Shown here one piece after another: positions 16,645 to 25,203 of a stretch of 40,845 bases of DNA. The translations under genes were made by a program, and so were the position numbers. The notes below the pieces were generated by a model that was given only the letters and a program-made list of their open reading frames with translations, was not told where the DNA came from and made no database searches. The number at the start of each line of letters is the position of its first letter. The stretch's first letter is position 1. Source of the stretch: Bacteroidota bacterium (GTDB lineage: Bacteria > Bacteroidota > Bacteroidia > Bacteroidales > Lentimicrobiaceae); contig JAEZNO010000010.1 in the NCBI GenBank assembly GCA_023441805.1, forward strand, positions 1 to 40,845. Direction: 5' to 3'.

Positions 16645-17412
16645 TTACTTACACTTGCTCTTGCGTTGCTTGTCCTTAGCCTTAATTTCTTTTGATTTTC
16701 TGAAACGGAGTTTGTTTTCCTGAGTCATTTTTTCGGTTGCATACTGGAATATGAGACGTGGTGCGGTGTCCTTATATTTCAATAAATATTCTTCAATTGG
16801 TTGTGGGTGTAATTTCCAGGCTTCCCGTAAAAACCAACCAACACCCTGATGAACTTCACGCTGATCATCTTTCATCAATGGGTCGGTGATTGAAACAAGG
16901 TTATCAACCGGTACTTCTTTAAGTAGTTTTATAAAAGTTACCGGTACACATCTGCGCTGGAATTTATATGGTGAAGTGATCCACGGGATGAAATCCTCCT
17001 TTGTTACTATTTTCTTCTTAAGGAACATCGGAAGCAGGAACATTCCCAAATAGTCTGCATGAGCCCAGTTTGTGATTCCTATGCTAAACCAATTCTCCAG
17101 ACGGTGGAATACATCAATAGTGAAGTTCTTTGATAATTGGGTCAGCATTGCCAAAGCAAAGGATGTTTCTTCGTATTTGCCACTTTGCATAAGCATTGGG
17201 GCAGTTTCGAAAATCAAATCGAAAGTCAGGATGTTTCTTTTCTTTAACTCATCCTTCTTACCATCCATTAAAGCTTGTGATATTCCCCAGGCATTATACT
17301 TCCCGTCTTTAAAATAGCGACTGTATTTCTTAACCAGCTCTTCGTTGGCATTGCTCTGACAAAATTGAATTATCTCTGTATAAAGGGCTTCAGCAGTTGT
17401 TTTCATAAGCAT
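16645..17412 (-). CDS. AlkD-family DNA alkylation repair protein (HEAT-like DNA glycosylase)
   Basis: A 255-residue all-helical HEAT-like-repeat protein matching the DNA alkylation repair (AlkC/AlkD) family. It has the WGIS segment near residue 42, the NWAHADYLG loop (about 114-122), WITSPYKFQRRCVPVTF, and QGVGWFLREAWKLHP near residues 190-205. Family members excise 3- and 7-alkylated purines without base flipping. The Asp in NWAHAD corresponds to the conserved acidic residue of the family. The C-terminus is a long lysine-rich tail. Start may be Met1 or Met3, two codons apart. Confidence 0.85.
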   Translation of the reverse strand: MLMKTTAEALYTEIIQFCQSNANEELVKKYSRYFKDGKYNAWGISQALMDGKKDELKKRNILTFDLIFETAPMLMQSGKYEETSFALAMLTQLSKNFTIDVFHRLENWFSIGITNWAHADYLGMFLLPMFLKKKIVTKEDFIPWITSPYKFQRRCVPVTFIKLLKEVPVDNLVSITDPLMKDDQREVHQGVGWFLREAWKLHPQPIEEYLLKYKDTAPRLIFQYATEKMTQENKLRFRKSKEIKAKDKQRKSKCK

Positions 17413-17516
17413 TAGTTGTTTAATGTAAAGATAAGTTCAAACTATGTAATAGAAGAGCTTATCCATGCATTTAATTTTATTGATTACAAATTTATTAATT
17501 CACCAAAATTGACATC

Positions 17517-17729
17517 ATGAAAACAACAGGTATAGTTCTATTAATAATTGGATTTTTATTGACAATCTACACATCCTTTTCATTTTTCAGAAAAGAAAAA
17601 GTACTGGATGTAGGTAACGTCGAAGTAACAGCAAATAAGAAAGAGAATGTAAATTGGTCGCCGATAGTGGGCGTTGTCCTTATGGTTGTTGGAGGTGTAG
17701 TACTTTGGCAAAGCTCAAAGAAGTCCTGA
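17517..17729 (+). CDS. Small two-helix membrane protein
   Basis: A 70-residue protein with two hydrophobic helices (about 4-22 and 48-64) joined by a charged hairpin, ending WQSSKKS. The second helix is glycine/valine rich (GVVLMVVGGVVLW). It resembles small membrane proteins of the DUF3185 sort, but the family was not confirmed. It is transcribed divergently from the AlkD-like gene and lies 79 bp before a gene for an acidic protein. Function unknown. Confidence 0.7.
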   Translation: MKTTGIVLLIIGFLLTIYTSFSFFRKEKVLDVGNVEVTANKKENVNWSPIVGVVLMVVGGVVLWQSSKKS

Positions 17730-17808
17730 TTCAGTCTTTTCCAATTAAGATTTGTTGATCTTATATCCGGGTATTAATGATAAAATGTGTTTACTTAAAT
17801 TTTGACTG

Positions 17809-18111
17809 ATGACTCGGGACGAAGAAGAAATAAGAAACAGAGATCAGGAATTACCGGGGTATAAGTCAACACCCCCTGATGAGGATATTTTCAAAAGGTA
17901 TGATCAGGAATCTGATTTGGATCCGGAAAATCCTAATGAGCAGAAGGACTCATTGGAGCGCGATACAAATGAATTTACTGAAGATCTTTCTTTAGGTGAT
18001 CTGGATGTGCCGGGTGCAGAAGATGATGACCAAATGGAAGAAATTGGCTCAGAGGACGAAGAAAATAACTACTACAGCCTGGGAGGTGACGATAACGATT
18101 CAAACAGCTGA
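17809..18111 (+). CDS. Small highly acidic protein, function unknown
   Basis: A 100-residue hydrophilic protein with very high Asp/Glu content and few hydrophobic residues, probably disordered. It contains the segment ELPGYKSTPPDEDIFKRYDQE near its N-terminus, the kind of short conserved patch seen in Bacteroidota acidic orphan proteins, and ends GGDDNDSNS. No signal peptide or metal motif. It could be an interaction adaptor, but nothing in the context says which partner. Confidence 0.65.
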   Translation: MTRDEEEIRNRDQELPGYKSTPPDEDIFKRYDQESDLDPENPNEQKDSLERDTNEFTEDLSLGDLDVPGAEDDDQMEEIGSEDEENNYYSLGGDDNDSNS

Positions 18112-18295
18112 TCTGCAGGATGCCGTTAAACTAATAGGCACCCGAAGCGATGCTGATTGAAAAAAATGTAATACTTATAGTTACTGAAACGGTAATAAAA
18201 TTATCAAAGCGAACTCAATTGATAATCCCGTCCGGTAGATTCACGAAGTAATAGAAAATAGTTGAGATTTAATTGATTAATAAGACAGAGATCCA

Positions 18296-18442
18296 TTATG
18301 GATTTTTCCTTGGTCTTCCTCTTTTTCTTTTTTGTGTTTCTTTCGCTTTTTTATGTCGCGGCAGTTCAGCGTACAAATTTTCGGTTTCAATATCAGTTAA
18401 TACACTGATAAACTTACCGTCTTTATAAATCATCCCCTTCAT
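18296..18442 (-). CDS. 48-residue basic protein with an AT-hook-like tail
   Basis: A short open frame in an otherwise gene-free stretch: MKGMIYKDGKFISVLTDIE opens it, then a central acidic segment, and it ends KRKRGRPRKNP, where GRPRK is the core of an AT-hook that binds the minor groove of AT-rich DNA. The basic tail is preceded by a lysine-rich helix. Start could be Met1 (18442) or Met4. The surrounding gap (18112-18701) is otherwise without long ORFs. If real, it would be a small nucleoid or transcription-associated protein. Confidence is limited because no homologue could be checked. Confidence 0.55.
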   Translation of the reverse strand: MKGMIYKDGKFISVLTDIETENLYAELPRHKKAKETQKRKRGRPRKNP

Positions 18443-18701
18443 AAGTGAAATACTTTTTCAACAATAATACAGATTAATTAATGTAATAATTAATTGCTTC
18501 CCGGCACTAATTATTGAGTGTATACACAGTTCTATACATCGATACTGCTCCACAAAAATATGTATAAATTAATTATAATCAAAATTTAATTAAGACTTTT
18601 TGTGAAAATTGTTAATTATAAGTAACCAAGAAAGCAATTTTGTTGTTACTCTTTGAAAATAAGATAGTTTCAATAAGTACTAACCCTAAAACTAAAATAA
18701 A

Positions 18702-19328
18702 ATGAGAAAACTAGCTCTTAAACTAATGTCTGCAATAGTGCTTATAGTGTTTTCAATTAGTGCAATAGCACAATCTGAGGCCGAAGTAAAGCAAAAGATT
18801 GAGAAAATGAACAAGGAGATGGCCGAGGCTATGAAAACCGGCGATCATGAGAAAAACCTCCAATTCTATGCCAAAGATGTTGTTTCATTACCAAGTTACG
18901 ATAAAATGCTAAAAGGTAAGGAGGAAATTAGGAATTCAATGAAGGAAATGGAAAAGTCAGAATGGAAAGTTAAGGATATAAAGTTTGAAACTGTTTCCGT
19001 TGAAACAAACGGTGATATGGTTACTGAGATTGGCAAATATAAAATGGAGATGAATAAAAAAGATTCTGACGAAACAATGAAGGATGAAGGCAAATATGTT
19101 ACCCTTTGGGAAAAACAAGCTGATGGATCAATGAAAATTAAGACTGAGATGTGGAATTCTGACCTTAATCCATGGGCTCAAATGAAAGAGCAAAAAAACA
19201 TGATGGGTGAAAGTCGTGACAACGAAAATATGGAAATAGATATGAACAAGGAATCCAAATCGATGGACAAAAAAATGAATAATGATTCTAAAGCAACAGA
19301 CGAGAGGAAAAATGATTCGAGAAAGTAA
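18702..19328 (+). CDS. Secreted NTF2-like (SnoaL/DUF4440-type) protein with Met/Lys-rich tail
   Basis: A 208-residue protein with signal peptide 1-23 (ends AIAQ). The core (about 28-155) follows the DUF4440/SnoaL pattern: a helical start with VKQKIEKMNKEMAEAMKTGD, FYAKDVVSLPSYDKMLKGKEEI, and a strand pair ending GKYVTLWEKQADGSMKI. The tail (about 160-208) is low-complexity and rich in Met, Lys, Asn and Asp. NTF2-like pockets bind small ligands or act as enzymes; no catalytic residue set is recognised. A bidirectional terminator follows, shared with the convergent kinase. Confidence 0.75.
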   Translation: MRKLALKLMSAIVLIVFSISAIAQSEAEVKQKIEKMNKEMAEAMKTGDHEKNLQFYAKDVVSLPSYDKMLKGKEEIRNSMKEMEKSEWKVKDIKFETVSVETNGDMVTEIGKYKMEMNKKDSDETMKDEGKYVTLWEKQADGSMKIKTEMWNSDLNPWAQMKEQKNMMGESRDNENMEIDMNKESKSMDKKMNNDSKATDERKNDSRK

Positions 19329-19349
19329 TTACAAATCAAGAGCAGAAAA

Positions 19350-19381
19350 AAGCCATTGAACTTATCCAATGGCTTTTTTTA
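19350..19381. terminator. Bidirectional terminator between convergent genes
   Basis: A 9-bp stem AAGCCATTG / CAATGGCTT with an 8-nt loop, with T7-8 after it on the plus strand and A-runs before it (T-run on the minus strand). It serves the NTF2-like gene (+) and the hybrid kinase (-). The kinase stop codon (19362-19364) lies in its loop. Confidence 0.85.
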
Positions 19382-22232
19382 TTGAGTATTTATTTATTAC
19401 ATCTACCAATAATTCCTTATTCACCGGCTTACTCAAATAATGACAACAACCACTGTTAATTGCCTTTTCCTTATCATCTGATAAAGCATAAGCTGTTAGT
19501 GCCACTATAGGGATTTCAGGCTTCATTGATAAAATGACACGAGTGGCTTCATATCCATCCATTATAGGCATCTTAATGTCCATTAGCACAAGCGATATGT
19601 CCTCATTCCTTAGACATTCCTGAACAGCTTCTTCTCCATTATAGGCCCTGATTAGATTGAGCTTGTATTTTCTGAGCATTCTGCTTAAGTAAATAAAGCT
19701 TATCTCATCATCTTCGGCAATAAGGATGGTAAGGTTGTTTGGAAGCTTGCATAAATCATCTTTCTTTGTGGGGGTATTTTCTTTACTTTGAACAACTTCA
19801 GCAGGTTTATAAGGAATATTGAATGCAAATACTGACCCCTTTCCTAATTCTGATTCCACACTGATTTGTCCACCCATCATTTCAATGAATGCTTTGGTGA
19901 TGGCTAGCCCCAATCCCGAACCTTCATAGTCGCGTGCTATTGAAACATCTGCTTGAACAAATCTTTCAAAAATAATTCTTTTGCGTTCCGGGGGGATACC
20001 TTTACCTGTGTCAACTACTGTAAATACAAGATTATCATCAACTTTCGAAACACCGAATTTTATATAACCTGACTTTGTGAATTTAATAGCGTTCTTTATC
20101 AGATTTGCCAAAATGGAATGTAGTTTTACATTATCTACCTTTATCAGCTTCTCCTCCTGACTTAATTTTCCATCTACTGATATTGCAAGACCTTTATTTT
20201 CAGCTTCTAACTTAAAGGATTTATATTGCTGTTCCAATATGTCGTTAACATCAACGTTAGTCTCATGTAAATAGACCTGACCTGATTCAATTTTTGAAAT
20301 ATCTATAATGTCATTAATTGTATTTAGTAATCTTTCGCCGCTGGTTTTCACTATACTTATATATTCATCTATTTGTTTACCTGACAGATCCGGCTGCCGT
20401 AATAAATCCATAAATCCAAGAATGCCATTCATCGGAGTTCGTATCTCATGACTCATGTTAGCAAGAAATGCAGTCTTCAGGTGATCGCTTTCCTCAGCTC
20501 TGGTTTTTGCAGCAAGCAATTCAGCAACCATATTCTCAATTTGCTCTTTTGCTTTTTTCTTTTCCGAGATATCATGAATTATTGAGTGAATGTAGTACTT
20601 ATCCGATATAAATATTCTACTGCTAAAGACCTCTACATCAACCAGATCGCCATTTTTTTTACGATGTACGAATTCAAAATTTACCTTTTTTCTCTCCAGA
20701 ACCTTCCTAAAATCCTGTTCAAGTGCTTCCTGATCAAGCGTATTGAGTTCTGAGATGTTCATATTGGTTAGTTGATCACGAGTGTAACCGTAGAATGTTG
20801 CAGCTGCTTCATTTGCATCAGCTATCTTTCCGTTATCAGCATCAATAATAATCTTAGCGGCAGAATGCTCTTCAAATAAATGCCTGAATTTCTGTTCACT
20901 CTCTCTTAATGCATCCTGTGCTTTTTTGATATCGGTAATGTCGATGGCCATAACATGCCTGGCCTTTCGTTTGGCATATTCAACGTAGTGCGATTTAATA
21001 TTGACATAGATTAATTCGCCATTTTTCTTCACATGTCTCCAAATGCCGGAGTCATTATACGGATTGACAGTTGTAGCAACATTGTTTAATAGCTTAGGAA
21101 TATCTTCAGGTGGGCGGATATCTTTTATGCTCATTGAAAGAAACTCCTGACGGGTATAACCGTAATGCAGGACGGCTGCATGATTCACTTCAAGAAAATT
21201 CAGGGTTTCAAGATCATATATCCACATTGGCTGAGGACTATCAGCAAACATATGATAGAGTGATTTGTAACCCTCCTTCTGCTGCTGAAAGTAAACCAAT
21301 GATATCACTGTGAGTATCATTATGAAGATAAACACTATGAGTAATATGATGAAGAGTGCCTGTTGGTGGAAGTTTACCAAAAGTTCCTGATGATCAACTC
21401 GCGAATATAAACTCCAGGGTGTTCCATTAATCGGGTATAAATAAGCCATGACTAAAGTCCCGGAGGTATCACGAGCTTTAAATACTCTGTTAGTTAACCT
21501 GTTCTTAATCTGATATAGTTGGTTGGTAACATATTTATAATCAGACTCATATCTTTCTATCAACCCACTTGAGTAGATTACTTTAAGACTATCATCAGAA
21601 AATTCAATTAAACCTGAACGAAAAGAGCTTTCATCAACAAAAGAATAAGACATTAGGTGATAGAGATACGACTGCGGGTTTATCCGAAGAATCAGCTTCA
21701 ACTTTTTGCCCATTACTTTTGGATGGGTAACGAAGTCGAGTGATGGTCTGCCATCCGGAGTAAAGTAAATACCTGATGAGGTAACAAGTGGGCTGTACGT
21801 AATTGAAAACTGCTCTATCGAATAATGCATTTTACCGGGGACAAAATCATCATCTCCGGAAGTGTAGAGGACATTGCCATCATCTTCGGCAATAATTATT
21901 TCCTGATAATCATGTTGAGAGGCGAGCTGAATTATATTCTCATCAAAATCCTTGCTTCTAAAGGATTTATTTGTCAAACCATCACTAATCAATGAAAGTA
22001 GCATGCTGCTTTGTGAAATAATCAAAGCATCATTTACTTCATCCTTATACCATTCGGTAACTTGTTTACTTTTTAGATTGCTTATTGTTTCAAGTTCATG
22101 AACTTTTTTAGCTATTACATCCTTTTTTTCTTTATGAAAGATAAGAGTGCCAACAAGAAGCGACAGAATAGTCAATGCAGCAACAGCAATGTAATATGTA
22201 TTTCTCCACTTCCTGTAACGTTCAAAAATCAT
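19362..22232 (-). CDS. Hybrid sensor histidine kinase with two PAS domains and a C-terminal receiver
   Basis: A 956-residue inner-membrane protein. Transmembrane helices at about 11-32 and 292-315 flank a periplasmic sensor region of some 260 residues. Two PAS domains follow (about 325-440 and 450-560, each with a PAS/PAC strand pair), then HisKA with HEIRTPMNG (phospho-His595), an ATPase domain with the N-box (NLIKNAIKFT) and GKGIP and GSGLGLAI boxes, and a receiver (about 830-950) with Asp885 in LMDIKMP and a conserved Lys in KPVN. Signal and output are unknown. No partner response regulator or DNA-binding gene is adjacent, so phosphotransfer probably passes to a distant protein. A -7 box (TAACTTTG, 22280-22287) lies upstream. 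Confidence 0.93.
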   Translation of the reverse strand: MIFERYRKWRNTYYIAVAALTILSLLVGTLIFHKEKKDVIAKKVHELETISNLKSKQVTEWYKDEVNDALIISQSSMLLSLISDGLTNKSFRSKDFDENIIQLASQHDYQEIIIAEDDGNVLYTSGDDDFVPGKMHYSIEQFSITYSPLVTSSGIYFTPDGRPSLDFVTHPKVMGKKLKLILRINPQSYLYHLMSYSFVDESSFRSGLIEFSDDSLKVIYSSGLIERYESDYKYVTNQLYQIKNRLTNRVFKARDTSGTLVMAYLYPINGTPWSLYSRVDHQELLVNFHQQALFIILLIVFIFIMILTVISLVYFQQQKEGYKSLYHMFADSPQPMWIYDLETLNFLEVNHAAVLHYGYTRQEFLSMSIKDIRPPEDIPKLLNNVATTVNPYNDSGIWRHVKKNGELIYVNIKSHYVEYAKRKARHVMAIDITDIKKAQDALRESEQKFRHLFEEHSAAKIIIDADNGKIADANEAAATFYGYTRDQLTNMNISELNTLDQEALEQDFRKVLERKKVNFEFVHRKKNGDLVDVEVFSSRIFISDKYYIHSIIHDISEKKKAKEQIENMVAELLAAKTRAEESDHLKTAFLANMSHEIRTPMNGILGFMDLLRQPDLSGKQIDEYISIVKTSGERLLNTINDIIDISKIESGQVYLHETNVDVNDILEQQYKSFKLEAENKGLAISVDGKLSQEEKLIKVDNVKLHSILANLIKNAIKFTKSGYIKFGVSKVDDNLVFTVVDTGKGIPPERKRIIFERFVQADVSIARDYEGSGLGLAITKAFIEMMGGQISVESELGKGSVFAFNIPYKPAEVVQSKENTPTKKDDLCKLPNNLTILIAEDDEISFIYLSRMLRKYKLNLIRAYNGEEAVQECLRNEDISLVLMDIKMPIMDGYEATRVILSMKPEIPIVALTAYALSDDKEKAINSGCCHYLSKPVNKELLVDVINKYSIKKAIG

Positions 22233-22279
22233 CTGTTGACACCAGTGCTTAGTTAATTCATTTTTATATTAATTGATCA

Positions 22280-22287
22280 CAAAGTTA
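22280..22287 (-). promoter_or_regulatory. Candidate -7 box for the hybrid kinase gene
   Basis: The minus strand reads TAACTTTG, matching TAnnTTTG, 48 bp upstream of the start codon. A TTTG lies further upstream, but at a spacing of 28 nt, longer than usual. Confidence 0.4.
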
Positions 22288-22528
22288 GTAAAAGGTAATT
22301 TTATTTTTATAAGTTCAAACTTAAATCTGACAAAGTAAATCTGATGAACAATGCACCAATGAATTTCTTTGCTTGTAACCTAAATTTAGAGTGATTAGTT
22401 TGGAACAGAATTTTGAAAGAGTCTAACTCAGACCCAAGAGAGGAATTTAAAATGTCTTCATTTGCAAATTCAGCTATTTAGATTCTTTTTTCATGCAGGT
22501 TTATTTAACTGTTAATGTACCATCTCTG

Positions 22529-22606
22529 TTATCTAAGCGTTATCTAAGCGTTATTTAAGCGTTATTTAAGCGTTTTTGCTAACGCTTAGATGACGTCTCA
22601 AAGACG
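22529..22606 (+). repeat. 11-bp tandem repeats followed by inverted copies forming two hairpins
   Basis: Four direct 11-bp units run from 22529 to 22572: TTATCTAAGCG twice, then TTATTTAAGCG twice. An inverted copy follows (AACGCTTAGAT, 22581-22591), so TAAGCGTT/AACGCTTA can close an 8-bp stem. A second hairpin, ACGTCT-CAA-AGACGT, lies at 22593-22607. The 11-bp period is close to one helical turn, as in protein-binding iterons. The wider gap 22233-22809 otherwise holds a candidate promoter, the terminator at 22751-22786 and no convincing gene. Confidence 0.75.
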
Positions 22607-22750
22607 TTTATACATGGCTTCGATAACAGGGATAGTACATGATAATTTATATCGTTGTGGTAAAGCAACACCATATAATGAAATAAAAGGAAGTTCTGTA
22701 GGGAGTTTGATTGTCTGTAATATAAAGGTTAATGTCAATAGTTAAGGGAC

Positions 22751-22786
22751 AAAAAAATTGGGATTCCGAGAACCGGAACCCCAATT
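22751..22786 (-). terminator. Intrinsic terminator of the DUF4382 lipoprotein gene
   Basis: On the minus strand AATTGGG, an inner TTCCG/CGGAA pairing and CCCAATT make an interrupted stem of about 12 bp, followed by a T-run (AATTTTTTTG). It lies 24 bp beyond the stop codon. Confidence 0.85.
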
Positions 22787-22809
22787 GGTGCTAGTCAAGG
22801 GAGTATTAA

Positions 22810-23610
22810 TTAGGGGAGAATAAGCGTAATTGTATCAAGTTGAGTGGTTTCACCGGCAACAATTTGTACATCATAAATTGTCTGTGGTGCATATTGTAAA
22901 GTGTCTAATCCTGAGGTGAAATCTACAGCATAACTACCTGCCGGGATTCCCATTATTTTATAAAAACCGAGAGAGTCAGGAATAGCCATCAAAGTGTCGA
23001 TATCATTGTAGAGTGTTACCTGAGGTAATGCTTCAGCCGGTAAAACATATCCTTCTACTGAACCTGATGATGGTGCTGTGTACATTCTGATGACCGGCTT
23101 CAGCATATATTTACCATTACCTGTTTTATGAATTGACCTGGCTGCATCAAAATCGATCCAGAATACATACGAATACCCTGCGGCAACTTCTTCATGAACG
23201 TTGAGTTTCAGGCCTGAACTTGATCCAGATGGAACTGTTAACGGGTATTCAGTACCGTCAACGACCACTGAATTTTCAGGACCTAGTACTAGTCTCATCT
23301 GTGAGATCACACCGGCGGGGATTTCGCATGTTCCGAGGAATACATCCATACCGTTACTAAATTCCAAGAGGTTGTAAATACCGGGATTTTCTAGTGATAC
23401 AGTAATCCATCCTTCAGCTTCGCTGTGCAGTTGCACCTCCTGAATATCAATTAGTACTTCATCAAAAATTGCTGGTGCATCAGTTAGCATTACCTTAACG
23501 GTAGCCTTATCTTTTTTTGTGTCGTTGTCATTGTTTTTGTCACAGGAAGTGAAAATAAAACCTGTAATAAGCATTAGTGTGGCTATCACCACAATGTTTA
23601 TCTTTTTCAT
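22810..23610 (-). CDS. DUF4382-domain lipoprotein
   Basis: A 266-residue protein with lipobox FTSC (Cys23) and an Asp/Asn/Lys linker. The DUF4382 domain (about 34-180) starts VKVMLTDAPAIFDEVLIDI and carries GIYNLLEFSNG and the Gly/Ser-rich turn PSGSSSGLKL. A C-terminal carboxypeptidase-regulatory-like beta-sandwich (about 182-266, GSVEGYVLP) follows, with ligand loops such as GIPAGSY. It is likely anchored in a membrane facing the periplasm or the surface. The molecular role of DUF4382 is not known. It is a single-gene unit with its own terminator. Confidence 0.88.
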   Translation of the reverse strand: MKKINIVVIATLMLITGFIFTSCDKNNDNDTKKDKATVKVMLTDAPAIFDEVLIDIQEVQLHSEAEGWITVSLENPGIYNLLEFSNGMDVFLGTCEIPAGVISQMRLVLGPENSVVVDGTEYPLTVPSGSSSGLKLNVHEEVAAGYSYVFWIDFDAARSIHKTGNGKYMLKPVIRMYTAPSSGSVEGYVLPAEALPQVTLYNDIDTLMAIPDSLGFYKIMGIPAGSYAVDFTSGLDTLQYAPQTIYDVQIVAGETTQLDTITLILP

Positions 23611-23841
23611 GTTTAGTGATTAGTTTAGATAATCTAGTTGGTTACAAAAGTCATTCCATCACATATTTTGAGGCCATGAAAATTGAAGGAGAAAGAAATC
23701 TTAGGATAAGTATCTGGAAATAAAGATCATAAAATTGATGAGAAATTTTATATCTCAAGCGCAAACTGTGGAATTTTGAGATGGATGATTCAAACTGTAG
23801 CAAAAAATCCTCAATAAGTTAAACAAGATTCGAAAATTGAA

Positions 23842-25194
23842 TCAGGTAATTTCACTTATGTCATGTTTTATAACTGACTTGTTTTTCCACCTGCCGGTGC
23901 GGTAGTATAAATATGAGAGAGACATTCCCATGAACCATGCTATTGGAATAGCCCACCAAATGCCATGTGCACCTAAAGGTTTTGATAATACTGCGGCTAT
24001 CGGGATACGAATCAGCCACAAAGAAAAGAGGGTAATAAACATGGGTATCAGAGTATCACCTGCTCCACGCATAACACCTCCGACTACAAACATTGTTGAA
24101 AAAAAGATATAGAAACTTCCAACAATAACTAAATATTCACCTCCTATTTTAATAACAGCTTCATCGTTGACAAACAAAGCCATAAGAGGATGACGGAATA
24201 TTATGATGATTATTGAGGTGATGAGTGCAATCCATGTTGACATGCTAAGTGTGGCGGTTAAGCCCAATTTGACTCTATCCATTTTTCGGGCACCTATATT
24301 TTGTCCAACGTAGGTTGATAATGCCTGTCCAAAGTTCATCGCCGGCAAACCTGCCATTCCGTCTATTCTCCCTGCTACACTGTATGCGGCTATTACATTA
24401 GTGCCAAAGTCATTTACAATTCGCAATAACGCAATCATCCCAATTGAGACAAATGTCTGTTGAAAACCTGTAGGTAATCCTATACGAATGCTTGCAAGAA
24501 AAATTTCTTTATCCCAGACTAATTTTCGCCACGAAAGATTGAGCAATGGATGAGTTCTGTTCAGGTAAAGAATAGCACTCAAAAATGCGCCTGCCTGTGA
24601 GAGTACTGTTGCTGCAGCGGCTCCTGCAATTCCCCAATGAAAGACTACAATAAACAACAGATCAAGAAAGACATTAGCTATTGTTGAAATGATTAAAAAG
24701 TAGAGCGGCGTCTTACTGTCACCTAATCCTCTCAGGATGGAGCTGATGCCATTAAAACCAAAGAAGAAAACTGAGCCGGAGAGATATACATTTAAGTACA
24801 GTACTGCTTTGGGTATCAATTCATCAGGCAATTTAATCATCCTGAAGATTGGACCACTAAACACGATTCCTAATATGGTTATAAGCAGTGAAGCAAAGAA
24901 AAGGAAGATATATAGTGTATCAATTGCCCTAAGCACTTTTTCATTATTCTTAGCGCCAAAATACTGTGCAATAAGGATAGTGCTGCCCGATGCAATTCCG
25001 ATTATCATTGAAATAAGAAGAAAAATAAGAGGGAAACTGGCTCCTACTGCTGCAAGTGCCTCTTTGCCTATGAATTTACCTACGATGATGCTGTCAGTAA
25101 CATTATATACCTGTTGGAATACATTCCCTATTAACATAGGAGTTGCAAATCGGAATATCAGTCGTCCGGGTTTTCCTTCGGTAAGATCTTGCAT
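23842..25194 (-). CDS. MATE-family efflux transporter
   Basis: A 450-residue membrane protein with twelve hydrophobic helices in two similar halves and MATE landmarks: TEGKPGRLIFRFATPMLIG at the start, QVYNVTDSIIVGKFIGKEAL, and the second-half GAGDTLIPMFITL. MATE proteins export cationic drugs or metabolites in exchange for Na+ or H+. It begins 9 bp after rlmN in an apparent three-gene operon with the upstream ferredoxin-NADP reductase-like gene, although the functions look unrelated. Substrate unknown. Confidence 0.92.
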   Translation of the reverse strand: MQDLTEGKPGRLIFRFATPMLIGNVFQQVYNVTDSIIVGKFIGKEALAAVGASFPLIFLLISMIIGIASGSTILIAQYFGAKNNEKVLRAIDTLYIFLFFASLLITILGIVFSGPIFRMIKLPDELIPKAVLYLNVYLSGSVFFFGFNGISSILRGLGDSKTPLYFLIISTIANVFLDLLFIVVFHWGIAGAAAATVLSQAGAFLSAILYLNRTHPLLNLSWRKLVWDKEIFLASIRIGLPTGFQQTFVSIGMIALLRIVNDFGTNVIAAYSVAGRIDGMAGLPAMNFGQALSTYVGQNIGARKMDRVKLGLTATLSMSTWIALITSIIIIIFRHPLMALFVNDEAVIKIGGEYLVIVGSFYIFFSTMFVVGGVMRGAGDTLIPMFITLFSLWLIRIPIAAVLSKPLGAHGIWWAIPIAWFMGMSLSYLYYRTGRWKNKSVIKHDISEIT

Positions 25195-25203
25195 TATATG
25201 ATG

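Noticed and set aside
22233..22528. Hidden gene in the gap upstream of the hybrid kinase
   Set aside because: All frames are broken by stops; only a candidate promoter box is visible.
22614..22745. 43-codon plus-strand frame starting MASITGIVHDNLYRCG
   Set aside because: It follows directly on the hairpins with no promoter or ribosome site, has no recognised motif, and ends just before the terminator of the opposite gene. Kept only as a possibility.
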